From: an uncultured Kiritimatiellota bacterium | Lineage (GTDB): Bacteria; Verrucomicrobiota; Kiritimatiellia; RFP12; UBA1067 | NCBI GenBank assembly: GCA_934654805.1 | Contig: CAKUGW010000043.1 | Location: 1-23,000 of the forward strand | Direction: 5' to 3' | DNA: 23,000 nt | Shown: positions 8,572 through 16,455 of the stretch, one piece after another | How positions within the stretch are numbered: position 1 is the stretch's first letter | How the letters are laid out: each line of letters starts with the position of its first letter | The notes under the pieces: model-generated | Database searches by the model: none | Seen by the model: only the letters and a program-made list of their open reading frames with translations | Told to the model about the DNA's origin: nothing | Translations under genes and position numbers: made by a program

Positions 8572-8934
8572 TCAGCCCCTGAAGATGAAGAAGACCGCCG
8601 CGAAGATGCAGACCGCGGCCGCCAGGTAGTTCCACGAGACGGGCTGGCGCATCACCAGCACCGAGAACGGCATGAAGACGAGCAGCGTGACCGCCTCCTG
8701 CGTGATCTTCAGCTGCTCCAGCGTCATCGTCTTCGCGCCGATCCGGTTGGCGGGAACGGCCACGCAGTATTCGACGAACGCGATCAGCCACGAGACGAGA
8801 ATCGCCACCCAGGCCGGCGCGCCCGACAGGCTGCGCAAGTGGCCGTACCAGGCGTAGAGCATCACGAGGTTCGACACGCAGAGAAGCCCCACGGTCATCC
8901 AATTGACGTTTGACACAGGTAAAAATCCCTTCAT
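8572..8934 (-). CDS. DUF486-family small membrane protein (DMT-like)
   Basis: This small protein has four hydrophobic helices. It carries the DUF486 hallmarks VMLYAWYGHL, SWLIAFVEYCVAVPANRIG, LKITQEAVTLLVF and a hydrophobic C-terminus ending FFIFRG. The family is related in layout to small drug/metabolite transporters, but its substrate is not known. I place the start at 8934, where ATG overlaps the Fic stop codon as ATGA and a GGGAAG site lies upstream. An internal ATG at 8898 would give the more usual length for the family (about 108 residues) but has no visible ribosome site. Translation appears coupled to the Fic gene, although the protein families are unrelated. Confidence 0.8.
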   Translation of the reverse strand: MKGFLPVSNVNWMTVGLLCVSNLVMLYAWYGHLRSLSGAPAWVAILVSWLIAFVEYCVAVPANRIGAKTMTLEQLKITQEAVTLLVFMPFSVLVMRQPVSWNYLAAAVCIFAAVFFIFRG

Positions 8935-9890
8935 TTCACGACTTCCCATCGGCCCCCCTTACGGCCTCCGATTCTGCGGAGTCTACCGTCGGCTTTCAGT
9001 TGCGCGAGGTTCTTTTCAACGCCTCGCACAGAAAGGCCGACCTCCTGCGCCAGCCTCTCGCGTGTGATTTCAGGGTACTGCGCAACAAGATCCAGAATCT
9101 TTACCACACTTTTTACCACACCTTTTCCCACACTTTTCTTCACGGCCACCAAAGCATCACGCAACGCCACAAGCATGAACTCGATGAATTCACAGGCATC
9201 CCCTGTCCGATCGGCAACGGATATGGCTCGATAATAGGCTTTCTGACGATCCCGAACAATCTCTTCGACCGGGACCCAAGCCATTTGCGGTCGCCATGCT
9301 GCAAGCAACACCGTCTGCCAATAACGTCCCATGCGTCCATTGCCATCGGTGAACGGATGAATGTATTCAAGGCCATAGTGGAACACACAACTGGAAATCA
9401 GGGGATGTACCGCCGAACTTTTGACCCATGACAAGAGATCCTTGACCCGCCTCGGCACCTGCCGATGGGGTGTTCCCGCATGTACAAGCGTCCTTCCCGA
9501 ATAGACACCGACCTCAACCGTTCTGAACCGCCCTGCTTGGACCGTCAGCCCGCCGACCATCAGTCCATGAACCTTCAGCAGGTCTTTCAGGGAATACGGA
9601 TCGACCTTTTCGAGAATCGCGTATGCAGCCTTTGCATTCTTCACCTCCTCAATTTCCTTCAAAGGGCCAAACACACGCTTTCCGTCAATGATGTCCGTCA
9701 CTTGTTGAAGCGTCAGCGTATTCTGCTCAATTGCAAGCGATGAGTGAATCGTCTTAAGTCTGTTCTTTTTCCGAAGAAGCGGATCAATGATACTCTCACG
9801 CATTTCAAGATGCGTTGCGATCTCGGTTATTTCGGCGACAAGGGAAATCATCTTGTCGTTCAGCGTGTAATTTGGCTCATTCTTCTTCAT
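8931..9890 (-). CDS. Fic-domain protein (probable AMP transferase) with C-terminal winged helix
   Basis: With the start at 9890 the protein has 319 residues. The Fic active-site loop HPFTDGNGRMGR (H178-R189) is complete, so nucleotide transfer onto a target hydroxyl is expected. An N-terminal inhibitory helix is present as SSLAIEQNTLT (S51 ... E55), but the residue after Glu is Gln rather than the usual Gly or Asn. The C-terminus (about 255-319) contains a basic repetitive stretch KKSVGKGVVKSVVK and a winged helix (ITRERLAQEVGLSVRGVEKNLAQLKADGRLRR...). A start ten codons upstream at 9920 is rejected because its ATG lies inside the TATAAT box at 9919-9924. The leader from 9890 carries AAAGGCGAG. 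Targets are unknown. The gene is more AT-rich than the polysaccharide genes downstream. Confidence 0.9.
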   Translation of the reverse strand: MKKNEPNYTLNDKMISLVAEITEIATHLEMRESIIDPLLRKKNRLKTIHSSLAIEQNTLTLQQVTDIIDGKRVFGPLKEIEEVKNAKAAYAILEKVDPYSLKDLLKVHGLMVGGLTVQAGRFRTVEVGVYSGRTLVHAGTPHRQVPRRVKDLLSWVKSSAVHPLISSCVFHYGLEYIHPFTDGNGRMGRYWQTVLLAAWRPQMAWVPVEEIVRDRQKAYYRAISVADRTGDACEFIEFMLVALRDALVAVKKSVGKGVVKSVVKILDLVAQYPEITRERLAQEVGLSVRGVEKNLAQLKADGRLRRIGGRKGGRWEVVK

Positions 9891-9918
9891 TTGATGTCTC
9901 GCCTTTCTGCTGGCAGAC

Positions 9919-9924
9919 ATTATA
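9919..9924 (-). promoter_or_regulatory. -10 promoter of the Fic gene
   Basis: The minus strand reads AAAATAGTATAATGTCTG, a perfect TATAAT; the extension differs from the other copies (TAG instead of TGG). Expected transcription starts about 7 bases downstream, near 9912. This makes the ATG at 9920 unusable and supports translation from 9890. Confidence 0.6.
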
Positions 9925-9944
9925 CTATTTTCAGCATGATTGCG

Positions 9945-11489
9945 CTACGTCCGCACGTACCATCCACCCGTTCGCTTCGAGCCGCGATACTCGATCTTCG
10001 ACGCGCTTGACAACCGTTCAAGCGAGCGACGTACAGATCGCGTTGAAGTCCTGACTTGCAAGAAGATTCCGTCCGCCTTAATCCCCGGACAATCTTGAAT
10101 TGCACGCAAGACAGCGTCATCTTGACTTTTTATGTCGTATGAATGGACATTTTTTATCTGGCCACTTTCAGGGTTTATCTGGCCACTTTCGCCCTTTATC
10201 TGGCCACTTTCAGGGTTTATCCGGCCACTTTCGCCCATTATCTGGCCACTTTCGGGGTTTATCCGGCCACTTTCGCCCTTTATCTGGCCACTTTCCAAAG
10301 ACTTTGCAATAATCGTCACGCGAAATTCGGTCTTCTTGTTGACATCAAACTGCGCGGGACGATTGCCGTTCTGCTCCAATTCACGGTTGACCTTGGCGAT
10401 TCCCCTGTTATACTTGTTCACAAAACCAAGCACCTTCATCGCTTCCGCCAGCAAAGGATTACGGTAGTCGTTGACAAAGGGGAAGTTCTCCGGGTTGACG
10501 CGGCCAAACAATCCACCGGGGTTGGCTATCTCAATGCGTTCCTTTTTGTATTCATAGAACTTGATCGGCGCATTGCCAAAAAAATAATCCCGATGAATGA
10601 TGGCATTCAAGACAAGTTCGCGCAAGGCCCAAGATGGATACCGCGATTCAGGTTCTTCGCGCAAAGCCGATACGGGAATCGGACGCGACGCGCCAGGCCC
10701 CGTCTTGACAAACACATCAAGCTCCTGCACCACCTTCACCAACGGGCCCCTAAACACATTCTCCTGCAGGACATCCCCCGAATTGTCACTTCCCGCGAAT
10801 TTCACATACTGAACATAGGCCGATGGGATGAACCGTTCGGGATATTTGGCGAAAAGCAATACGCCGAGATTCGTCGGACAATTCTTCTCCCGATTGAAGA
10901 ACCGCAAGGATGCCAATTGTTCCAGAATCGGACGGTCATCCGCTTCGATCACCTGCGCATCTATCGCTTTCGGCAGATAGAACCCTCGAAACAAATCAAG
11001 TTCAAGGTCTTTGAGTTCCGCACGATCACATGGCAGTTCTTCATCCCTCACGCCATACCGACTTCGCCGTTCAAGAAGCAGATGAATGTCCTCTTCGCTT
11101 GCGAGTGCCTTGCGTGGCCCGATTCGGATCCAAACTTGTCCGTTATACCGAATCGGCGGATATTTCGACGGGAATACAGTCAACACGACAACATCGCCCT
11201 CTGGGAATGTCATCTTCTCGACCGACATGGAAGGTGGCGGAAATAGATTTCCATCCGATTTCAATCCACCCAACGACGCGAGTTGCTGATCTTCAATTCG
11301 CCGTCCCGCTATTGTTCCATCATTATCAACGCCAAGCAGAAGGATTCCTGCCTCACCGCTATCGGGAAAATCATTTGCGAACGCACAGACCGCTTGGCCA
11401 ATTTTATCGGCCTTGTCAAACGCACGGGTCATTTCAACCCGTTCGTTTTCACCTCCTGCGATGATTGTTCGCAACTCATCAACTGTCAT
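9945..11489 (-). CDS. AlbA_2-domain / GHKL-type ATP-binding putative transcriptional regulator
   Basis: This is a 514-residue protein of the group often labelled 'RecG-like ATP-binding' or 'divergent AAA-4/AlbA_2'. Residues about 12-125 match the AlbA_2 (Schlafen-related) fold: ENERVEMTR ... IGQAVCAFAND ... GILLLGVDNDGTIAG ... VWIRIGPRKALA. Residues about 285-400 carry a GHKL-like ATPase segment with the asparagine motif ALRELVLNAIIHRDY and IEIANPGGL. Residues 399-447 are seven tandem heptads of the type ESGQIKG/ESGRINP. Residues 455-514 form a winged helix (SVRRSLERLSSASKIEYRGS). No helicase motifs are present, so the RecG label is misleading. A ribosome site AAGGA lies about 10-14 bases before the ATG, with an extended -10 promoter at 11583-11588. 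Function is unknown; the family is frequent in accessory regions. Confidence 0.85.
   Translation of the reverse strand: MTVDELRTIIAGGENERVEMTRAFDKADKIGQAVCAFANDFPDSGEAGILLLGVDNDGTIAGRRIEDQQLASLGGLKSDGNLFPPPSMSVEKMTFPEGDVVVLTVFPSKYPPIRYNGQVWIRIGPRKALASEEDIHLLLERRSRYGVRDEELPCDRAELKDLELDLFRGFYLPKAIDAQVIEADDRPILEQLASLRFFNREKNCPTNLGVLLFAKYPERFIPSAYVQYVKFAGSDNSGDVLQENVFRGPLVKVVQELDVFVKTGPGASRPIPVSALREEPESRYPSWALRELVLNAIIHRDYFFGNAPIKFYEYKKERIEIANPGGLFGRVNPENFPFVNDYRNPLLAEAMKVLGFVNKYNRGIAKVNRELEQNGNRPAQFDVNKKTEFRVTIIAKSLESGQIKGESGRINPESGQIMGESGRINPESGQIKGESGQINPESGQIKNVHSYDIKSQDDAVLRAIQDCPGIKADGIFLQVRTSTRSVRRSLERLSSASKIEYRGSKRTGGWYVRT
10149..10295 (-). repeat. Seven tandem 21-bp repeats inside the AlbA_2 gene
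   Basis: The plus strand shows TTTATCTGGCCACTTTC followed by either AGGG or GCCC, repeated seven times without gaps. The two versions alternate, giving a higher-order 42-bp unit. Each unit encodes ESGQIKG or ESGRINP. The near-identity of the DNA, including synonymous positions, suggests recent duplication by slippage. Gain or loss of units keeps the reading frame and would change the linker between the ATPase and winged-helix domains by 7 residues per unit. Confidence 0.95.
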
Positions 11490-11582
11490 ATTCCGTTTCC
11501 TTATCGGACTCTATCTAGCTTTATTTACTCAATACCTATGGCTTGTCTTTCTTGAGCTGTCGATTGCTCGACTCATGTCCGT

Positions 11583-11588
11583 ATTATA
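11583..11588 (-). promoter_or_regulatory. Extended -10 promoter of the AlbA_2 gene
   Basis: The minus strand reads GCGACTGATTTTGGTATAATACG: perfect TATAAT, TGG extension and the CGRCTGA upstream block shared with the copy at 86-91. It lies downstream of the NERD gene stop and gives a leader of about 85-90 bases before the ATG at 11489. The 183-base gap around it holds no other feature I can support. Confidence 0.7.
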
Positions 11589-11672
11589 CCAAAATCAGTC
11601 GCTGCTTCGGCCTCACCTCGTAATCGCACTTAGGCAGGAACCCATTCTTGATATAACGCATCCGAGAAACCG

Positions 11673-12452
11673 TTATGCCTGTCGCGTGCCACGGCATTGC
11701 GGATATCTGGAACAGCCGTAGAACGCCACTCCATCCGACTTCCGATGCCGAAGAACCATCTTCGCGCCGCATTTCGGACATCTGAGCTCGCCGCGTTCAC
11801 AGGCAACCGCCAAGAGCACCGGATCGTGGTTCGCGTGAAGCCTTGAAACATGGGCGTGACGCTCCTCATCCGAAATTCCCGCGTCAATCTTCACAAGTTT
11901 CGCCAGAACCTGCTCGACCTTGGCATCGCTCAAGATCGGCATACCAAAGGATCGGATGTATGCGCAGAGGTCAACACTGTACATGACGTTCCCCGGCATT
12001 TCCGTCATGAACTCGCCCTCCCCGCAGAACACCACCACGTTGTAGAAATAGCGACGCGGCAATTCGAGGCAATCGGCCATCGTATAGATGTGCCACCAGT
12101 TCTGCCGGATGGGATTCTGGAAATGGAACTTCTGCGGGCCGCTCCAACGTCCGCCCCTGAACGATTGCGTCCAGATGCGCTGATTCTCTCCGCCGAATAT
12201 CCGACCACTGTAATCCTTCGTCTCAATCACGAAAATGCCATAGCGGCTGACGACAACATGATCGACCTGTGTCGTCGCCCCATCCACTGTCGGCAGCATG
12301 ATGTCGTTGACGGCCTTGTAGTCCTCCTCTGGCAACTTTGAGAGTTTTCGCGCCACACGGCTCTCGCCGCCACTGCCGTCATGAGCGGACGACGAGATTG
12401 CGGCGACGAGGAGCCAAACAAGCACCCCCGCAACACAGACAACGACAATCAT
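11673..12452 (-). CDS. Membrane-anchored NERD-domain protein with C-terminal topoisomerase-type zinc finger
   Basis: This is a 259-residue protein. Residues 2-20 form one hydrophobic N-terminal anchor (VVVCVAGVLVWLLVAAI). The NERD (nuclease-related) domain spans about 28-140: GGESRVARKLSKL, then TTQVDHVVVSRYGIFVIETKDYSG, where D64, E77 and K79 match a PD-(D/E)XK catalytic pattern. The C-terminal 40 residues contain a C4 zinc finger of the topoisomerase I type (CPKCGAKMVLRHR ... FYGCSRYPQC). DNA or RNA cleavage at the membrane is possible but not shown for most NERD proteins. The ATG has a GAGG/GGGG ribosome site. It follows the nuclease-fold gene by 51 bases on the same strand, so the two are probably one transcript. 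Confidence 0.88.
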   Translation of the reverse strand: MIVVVCVAGVLVWLLVAAISSSAHDGSGGESRVARKLSKLPEEDYKAVNDIMLPTVDGATTQVDHVVVSRYGIFVIETKDYSGRIFGGENQRIWTQSFRGGRWSGPQKFHFQNPIRQNWWHIYTMADCLELPRRYFYNVVVFCGEGEFMTEMPGNVMYSVDLCAYIRSFGMPILSDAKVEQVLAKLVKIDAGISDEERHAHVSRLHANHDPVLLAVACERGELRCPKCGAKMVLRHRKSDGVAFYGCSRYPQCRGTRQA

Positions 12453-12503
12453 CCCCTATCCTCTCACATGTCCACTATGGGTAATCGCCGTTTCCGTATG
12501 CGG

Positions 12504-13364
12504 TTAACATGGCGATGCCCCAGCAGACCTGTCTTTTTCAAGGCACCTCCAAAGCCATTTATCCAACGATGAAAGTGACACCATGTCAAACGGCTTGAAC
12601 AAGTTACAGGGAACATTATCATCAGCACAGCACGTAACAAAACGACTTCGCCTATCCGAACAAAACATCCGTGCCCTATTAACCCATTTATCAAGCCCCA
12701 ACATCTTGCCCGTCTTGGTCTCAAAGACATACACCCGATCCTGCAACATTGCAACAATATCAAGCTGCATATCAGCCTGTCTTTTTTCTTGCTCAATCTT
12801 TGCCAATTTCACATCGGTAAAGACATCAAATCGGAGGCGTTGCTGACGTGCATAATCTTCCAAAGTCTTCTCGACAATCCATTTATTGACAAGTTCAGCC
12901 CATGCCCCGTTCCAAAACGGAACGGCACCTTTCTTGTTCAGACGAATTATCTTCAACTCATTTTTCGTCTTCTCGCATGAAACCCAGCCGCACTTTTCAA
13001 ACGCCCCGCACAACTGAATCAATCCATTTTTCTCCACGCCGGCCATTCCTTCAAACGAGAGTGTATAAGTATCCTCTTTCATGTGGGCCAACATCTTGAC
13101 AAGAGGAATGGCACGTGTACGATTGTTGAACAGCAGTTTTGCAATCCCGACATGAGTGACCTTTGTTTCCTTAAACTCACAGCCTAAAATTCGATATCCT
13201 AAATTAGCGAGATATGATGCCAAACGCTTTGTCTTTGACGCAAGATACCATTTGTCCGATTCGAGGATTCGTCGATTTCGATCCTTGACAATGGCCTCTA
13301 TCCGATCCTCAATCAACTGCTTTGCCACAATCAAGGCTTCATAGTCTGAAACATTATTAGCCAT
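12504..13364 (-). CDS. PD-(D/E)XK nuclease-fold protein, resembling the DUF1887 (Card1/Can2) nuclease domain
   Basis: This is a 286-residue protein rich in Lys, Asp and Phe, with composition unlike the GC-rich flanks. The C-terminal half shows FWNGAWAELVNKWIVEKTL (E156 as possible first acidic residue) followed by MQLDIVAMLQDRVYVFETKTGK, giving D202, E215 and K217 in the order of a restriction-endonuclease-like active site. The NGAW-E plus LDI ... VFETKTGK pattern resembles the nuclease domain of DUF1887 proteins. No CARF domain is apparent in the N-terminal half (residues 1-140), which is mostly helical and which I do not recognise. No membrane segment is seen. It lies immediately upstream of the NERD gene. 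No clear promoter was found; the leader has a purine-rich GAGAGAAG ribosome site. Confidence 0.6.
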   Translation of the reverse strand: MANNVSDYEALIVAKQLIEDRIEAIVKDRNRRILESDKWYLASKTKRLASYLANLGYRILGCEFKETKVTHVGIAKLLFNNRTRAIPLVKMLAHMKEDTYTLSFEGMAGVEKNGLIQLCGAFEKCGWVSCEKTKNELKIIRLNKKGAVPFWNGAWAELVNKWIVEKTLEDYARQQRLRFDVFTDVKLAKIEQEKRQADMQLDIVAMLQDRVYVFETKTGKMLGLDKWVNRARMFCSDRRSRFVTCCADDNVPCNLFKPFDMVSLSSLDKWLWRCLEKDRSAGASPC

Positions 13365-13402
13365 AAGCTTCTCTCTCTATTTAGTAGTGTCGCCTTTGTA
13401 AA

Positions 13403-13421
13403 ACGCCCTTATCTGGGGCGT
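13403..13421 (-). terminator. Possible intrinsic terminator after the RhuM-like gene
   Basis: On the minus strand ACGCCC-CAGATAA-GGGCGT forms a 6-bp GC-rich stem followed by a short TTTT-like run (GGGCGTTTTAC). It lies about 30 bases downstream of the RhuM-like stop codon and upstream of the nuclease-fold gene on the same strand. The U run is short, so termination would be modest. Confidence 0.4.
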
Positions 13422-13449
13422 CCACGTATGACAAGAAAATCCTTCTCCT

Positions 13450-14352
13450 TCATAACCTTGCGTTCAACCCAGCAATCTCGCCCGCGTCGAGTTTCGTGAA
13501 GGCGAAGCACTTCTTGCCGAGGTCTTTCAGAGACGCCCCGATCAGGTAAATCTCCCCGTCGTCAAGGATGAGGAAGCGGTCATGGAACTTTTCACAGTAC
13601 CGCACCATGAGGGATGGGTACTGCGCATTGAACTTCGCAATGTCCGTTTCCGCAAGCGTGGGACGCGGCTTGCCCCGACGGTCTTTATGTTCGGACGTGA
13701 CGACCGTCACCGGCACGCCCTTGCGCTTCTTCGCGAGCAAGTCGAGCGTTTCCACTCCCGCCCAGTTGTCGATCAGCAGAATCGACGCCCTCGCCCGCGC
13801 CACCAGTCTCTCCACGAGCGAACAGGCGTCCCACAGCTGCCCGTCGTAGAACACGCCCTGAATCGGCGGCGTCTGCGTCTGGACGAAAAAGTCAACCTTA
13901 TCTTTCAGTTCGACAATCTCTGCCTCGTGCCGGAAAAACCGCCGATCCATCTTGTCTTCAAGCTGATTCAGCCGGGAATTAAACGCATATCCTTTCAGCA
14001 GATACGCTTTAAGAACCTGTGTCGCCCAAATGCGAAACTGTGTCGCCATGTGAGAGTTCACACGATAGCCAACCGCAATGATCGCATCGAGATTGTAAAG
14101 GTCAATCTGACGAGTCACGCGCCGAGAACCCTCAACTTGAACTGTTTCCATTTTGGAAACTGTTGCCGACTCAACCAACTCGCCGGAGGCAAAGATGTTC
14201 TTCAAGTGCTTGCTGATCGCTGCTTTCTGAACGCCAAACAAATCCGCGATCCTCTGCTGCGGCAGCCAAATGCTCTCACCTTGCAACCGCACTTCAAGGC
14301 GCAAGGTTTCATTCGGTTGATAAACGACGATCTCGCTTTTCTGAGGTGTCAT
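13450..14352 (-). CDS. RhuM-family DNA-binding protein with HKD/PLD-like C-terminal segment
   Basis: This is a 300-residue protein. Residues about 8-125 match the RhuM family (named after a Salmonella pathogenicity-island gene): IWLPQQRIADLFGVQKAAISKHLKNIFASGEL is a helix-turn-helix region, followed by QIDLYNLDAIIAVGYRVNSHMATQFRIWATQVLKAYLLKGYAFN. A short coiled coil (about 126-155) leads to a C-terminal domain with ASILLIDNWAG, VTVVTSEHK and FHDRFLILDDGEIYLIGASLKDLG. There H257, R259 and D264 resemble half of a phospholipase-D HxKx4D motif with Arg for Lys. A regulator that senses or processes nucleic acid is possible; no function is established. The start at 14352 is chosen for its GGAG site; the GTG at 14367 has none. 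Confidence 0.8.
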   Translation of the reverse strand: MTPQKSEIVVYQPNETLRLEVRLQGESIWLPQQRIADLFGVQKAAISKHLKNIFASGELVESATVSKMETVQVEGSRRVTRQIDLYNLDAIIAVGYRVNSHMATQFRIWATQVLKAYLLKGYAFNSRLNQLEDKMDRRFFRHEAEIVELKDKVDFFVQTQTPPIQGVFYDGQLWDACSLVERLVARARASILLIDNWAGVETLDLLAKKRKGVPVTVVTSEHKDRRGKPRPTLAETDIAKFNAQYPSLMVRYCEKFHDRFLILDDGEIYLIGASLKDLGKKCFAFTKLDAGEIAGLNARL

Positions 14353-14413
14353 ATGTTCTCCGCGCACTGTCTTGGCTTTTCTTGGCCTTTCGCCCTCTTG
14401 GCTTCATATTCGC

Positions 14414-14419
14414 ATTATA
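14414..14419 (-). promoter_or_regulatory. Extended -10 promoter of the RhuM-like gene
   Basis: The minus strand reads GAGTTTGGTATAATGCG with perfect TATAAT and TGG extension. Its upstream part overlaps the last codons of the SWIM gene (stop at 14426-14428). The leader to the ATG at 14352 is about 55 bases. Confidence 0.7.
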
Positions 14420-14425
14420 CCAAAC

Positions 14426-16432
14426 TCACCAGTCGGCGATACGGCTGGACGCGCCACGCCCGGACGTCAGGGCATCCAGCATCGCCGTGAACTTGGGACG
14501 GCGCTTGTATTCCGTTCGGAGTTCGGCGACGCGGGCCTTCCAGTCATCCCCCTTGCCAAGCCGGACCATCACGGGGCGCATCTTCTCCAGCGCCTTGCAG
14601 ATGGTCTGGTAGCAGGACTCGTGCGCGGACGCCACGTTCGCGCGAATCTGCCCTTCCCAGATCTTCAGCGCCTCCTCCGGCAACTCTTTCGCGACGGCAT
14701 CCGCCACACGCCATCCGAAGTCATCGCCCGAATACCCGTAGCCGCCCGCCGCACCTCTCGCCTCCCGGCGCAGCTGCTCGTAAAGCGCCCAGGCATCCTT
14801 GCCGCGCTTCTCCTCCAGCGCGATTTCCAGGAGCGCGGGAAGGTTCGGCTTCGCACCCTTCGGCGGCGGCAGACACGTCCGTGGCAGCGGCCAGCGCACT
14901 TCCGCCTCGACCGAGGCGCGTCCCGTCTCCAGGAACGACAGGACGAACGCCCGCACACGCGGCCAGCACCGCGCCTTCCCGCAGGAGGCCTTGAGCGTCT
15001 TGTAATCGCCGATGTAGGGGTTCGACAGATAGGCGTCGAGATCGGATGCCGCGACCGCCTTCCAGTCCTTGTCGAGGACAAATAGTTCGCGCAGCTTCGT
15101 CCGAATGGCGTTGACCCCATACGTGTCCGATGATTTCGCGCGAGCGGCAAGCCCCCTTCGGCATTCGTCTGCAGCTTCCGCCCGACGGTTCAGGCGGCAG
15201 AGCAGGTCTGCCAGCTCGACGCACGCGCCCGCATCGTCCGCCGCCGCCTTCTTCAGGCAGGCGACGGCCTCCTCGGCGCGTCCCGCACGCTCCAGCGCCT
15301 CGCAGAGGCGCGTGCGGTCTACGCGGGACTTCCAGTCTGCATCGTCCTTCGCGGACGCCCGTTTCATCAGGTCGTCGGCGATGACGCCCCACGTCTTCCT
15401 GTTCGCCTTGAGCGACGTCCGGTAGGAGACCTCCATGCCGTCAAGCATGCAATAGTCGTCGCCCGCGTGGAGGGCGTCCTCCCACTTGATCTTTTCGAGG
15501 ACGTCCATGTCACTGGACATCACCGTCTCCGCCACGATGTCCATGCACGCCGCGACCTGGTCGCCGATCTCGCCGTCCTCGTCGTTCGAGCCCTCCTCCT
15601 GGTCAAGCGCCTGGCGCTTCAGCAGGTCGCCCAGCTCCATCAGCGCGCGGACATCGCCCGCGTCCCTGAGCCGGCCAAAGTATTCCCGCACAAGCGAATA
15701 GTCCGGGACCTCGTCGTGTCCGTAGCGGCGGTCCCAGTGGTCGTAGGAGCCGTACGTGGCGTCCTCGATCGCCTGCCGCGCGCGGCGGACGAGATCCGCC
15801 GTCGAGGCGCGCGCCATCTCCAGCTTGTGCTTCAGGTAGGGCCGCACGTCGGGGCACGCCGACAGCAGCTCATCCGCGAGCGCGCGCAATTCGGTCTCGT
15901 CCAGGGACGCCAGATGGTCGGCCACGATGTCCGCCCGCTTCCGTGCGTCCGCCGCACGTCCGCCAACGCTCCCTGCGGACGCAGACGCCGCCCTCGTGTC
16001 GCTTTGCGCTTCGGCATCTTCGTCCTCCCACTCGTCGTCGAGGTCGTCTTCGCAATCGAAATCGCTGTCAGGATCCGCAAGCTCCTCCGCCGCGCGCTTC
16101 CAGCGGCGCGAAACGAGATCGGCTTCGGGGAAGTCGTCGCCCGCCTTCAGCCGCTTCGCCGCCGTGAGCGCGAGGGCGACGCAGTGCTTGCAGCGGACGC
16201 CGACGGGGCAGGTGCAGACGCCCTCCAGCCAGCCGGACGCATCGACCCGCAGCTTCGCGTAGTAGGCGTCCGAACCGTGGACCTCGGCGACGAGTCCGCC
16301 GTCCGGGAACAGGACGGGCGGCTCGACGCGCGACAGGTAGCCCCTGCCGCGCTCGACCGACCGCGCATCCGACCATTCGCGCAATTCGTCCCACGTCAGG
16401 GCCAGAAGGCGCTTCTTCAGTTTCGCTTCCAT
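14426..16432 (-). CDS. SWIM zinc-finger protein with acidic segment and helical repeats
   Basis: This is a 668-residue protein. The SWIM motif CxCx5CxH is exact: C73, C75, C81, H83 in GVCTCPVGVRCKHCVALAL. It is preceded by the usual conserved region with RGRGYLSRV and YYAKLRVDASGWLEGVC. An acidic low-complexity stretch (DDLDDEWEDEDAEAQSD) follows at about 128-145. From about 160 onward the sequence is alpha-helical, with TPR-like runs (ALERAGRAEEAVACLKKAA, LADLLCRLNRRAEAADECRRG). SWIM domains bind zinc and mediate DNA or protein contacts, often beside helicases. The neighbour here is the broken primase-helicase. The ATG at 16432 has a GAGGGAG ribosome site and a promoter 24 bases upstream. 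Codon use is GC-rich, unlike the RhuM-like gene downstream. Confidence 0.85.
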   Translation of the reverse strand: MEAKLKKRLLALTWDELREWSDARSVERGRGYLSRVEPPVLFPDGGLVAEVHGSDAYYAKLRVDASGWLEGVCTCPVGVRCKHCVALALTAAKRLKAGDDFPEADLVSRRWKRAAEELADPDSDFDCEDDLDDEWEDEDAEAQSDTRAASASAGSVGGRAADARKRADIVADHLASLDETELRALADELLSACPDVRPYLKHKLEMARASTADLVRRARQAIEDATYGSYDHWDRRYGHDEVPDYSLVREYFGRLRDAGDVRALMELGDLLKRQALDQEEGSNDEDGEIGDQVAACMDIVAETVMSSDMDVLEKIKWEDALHAGDDYCMLDGMEVSYRTSLKANRKTWGVIADDLMKRASAKDDADWKSRVDRTRLCEALERAGRAEEAVACLKKAAADDAGACVELADLLCRLNRRAEAADECRRGLAARAKSSDTYGVNAIRTKLRELFVLDKDWKAVAASDLDAYLSNPYIGDYKTLKASCGKARCWPRVRAFVLSFLETGRASVEAEVRWPLPRTCLPPPKGAKPNLPALLEIALEEKRGKDAWALYEQLRREARGAAGGYGYSGDDFGWRVADAVAKELPEEALKIWEGQIRANVASAHESCYQTICKALEKMRPVMVRLGKGDDWKARVAELRTEYKRRPKFTAMLDALTSGRGASSRIADW

Positions 16433-16455
16433 ATCGCTCCCTCAATTTTCCGCGA

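Noticed and set aside
9891..9920. Fic start codon at 9920
   Set aside because: That ATG overlaps the TATAAT box at 9919-9924, so it would lie upstream of the transcript start. The ATG at 9890 has a leader with AAAGGCGAG.
10149..10295. CRISPR array
   Set aside because: The units are contiguous 21-base repeats without spacers and encode an in-frame peptide repeat.
9945..11489. RecG-type DNA helicase
   Set aside because: No Walker A or DExH motif is present; AlbA_2, a GHKL-like ATPase segment and a winged helix explain the sequence.
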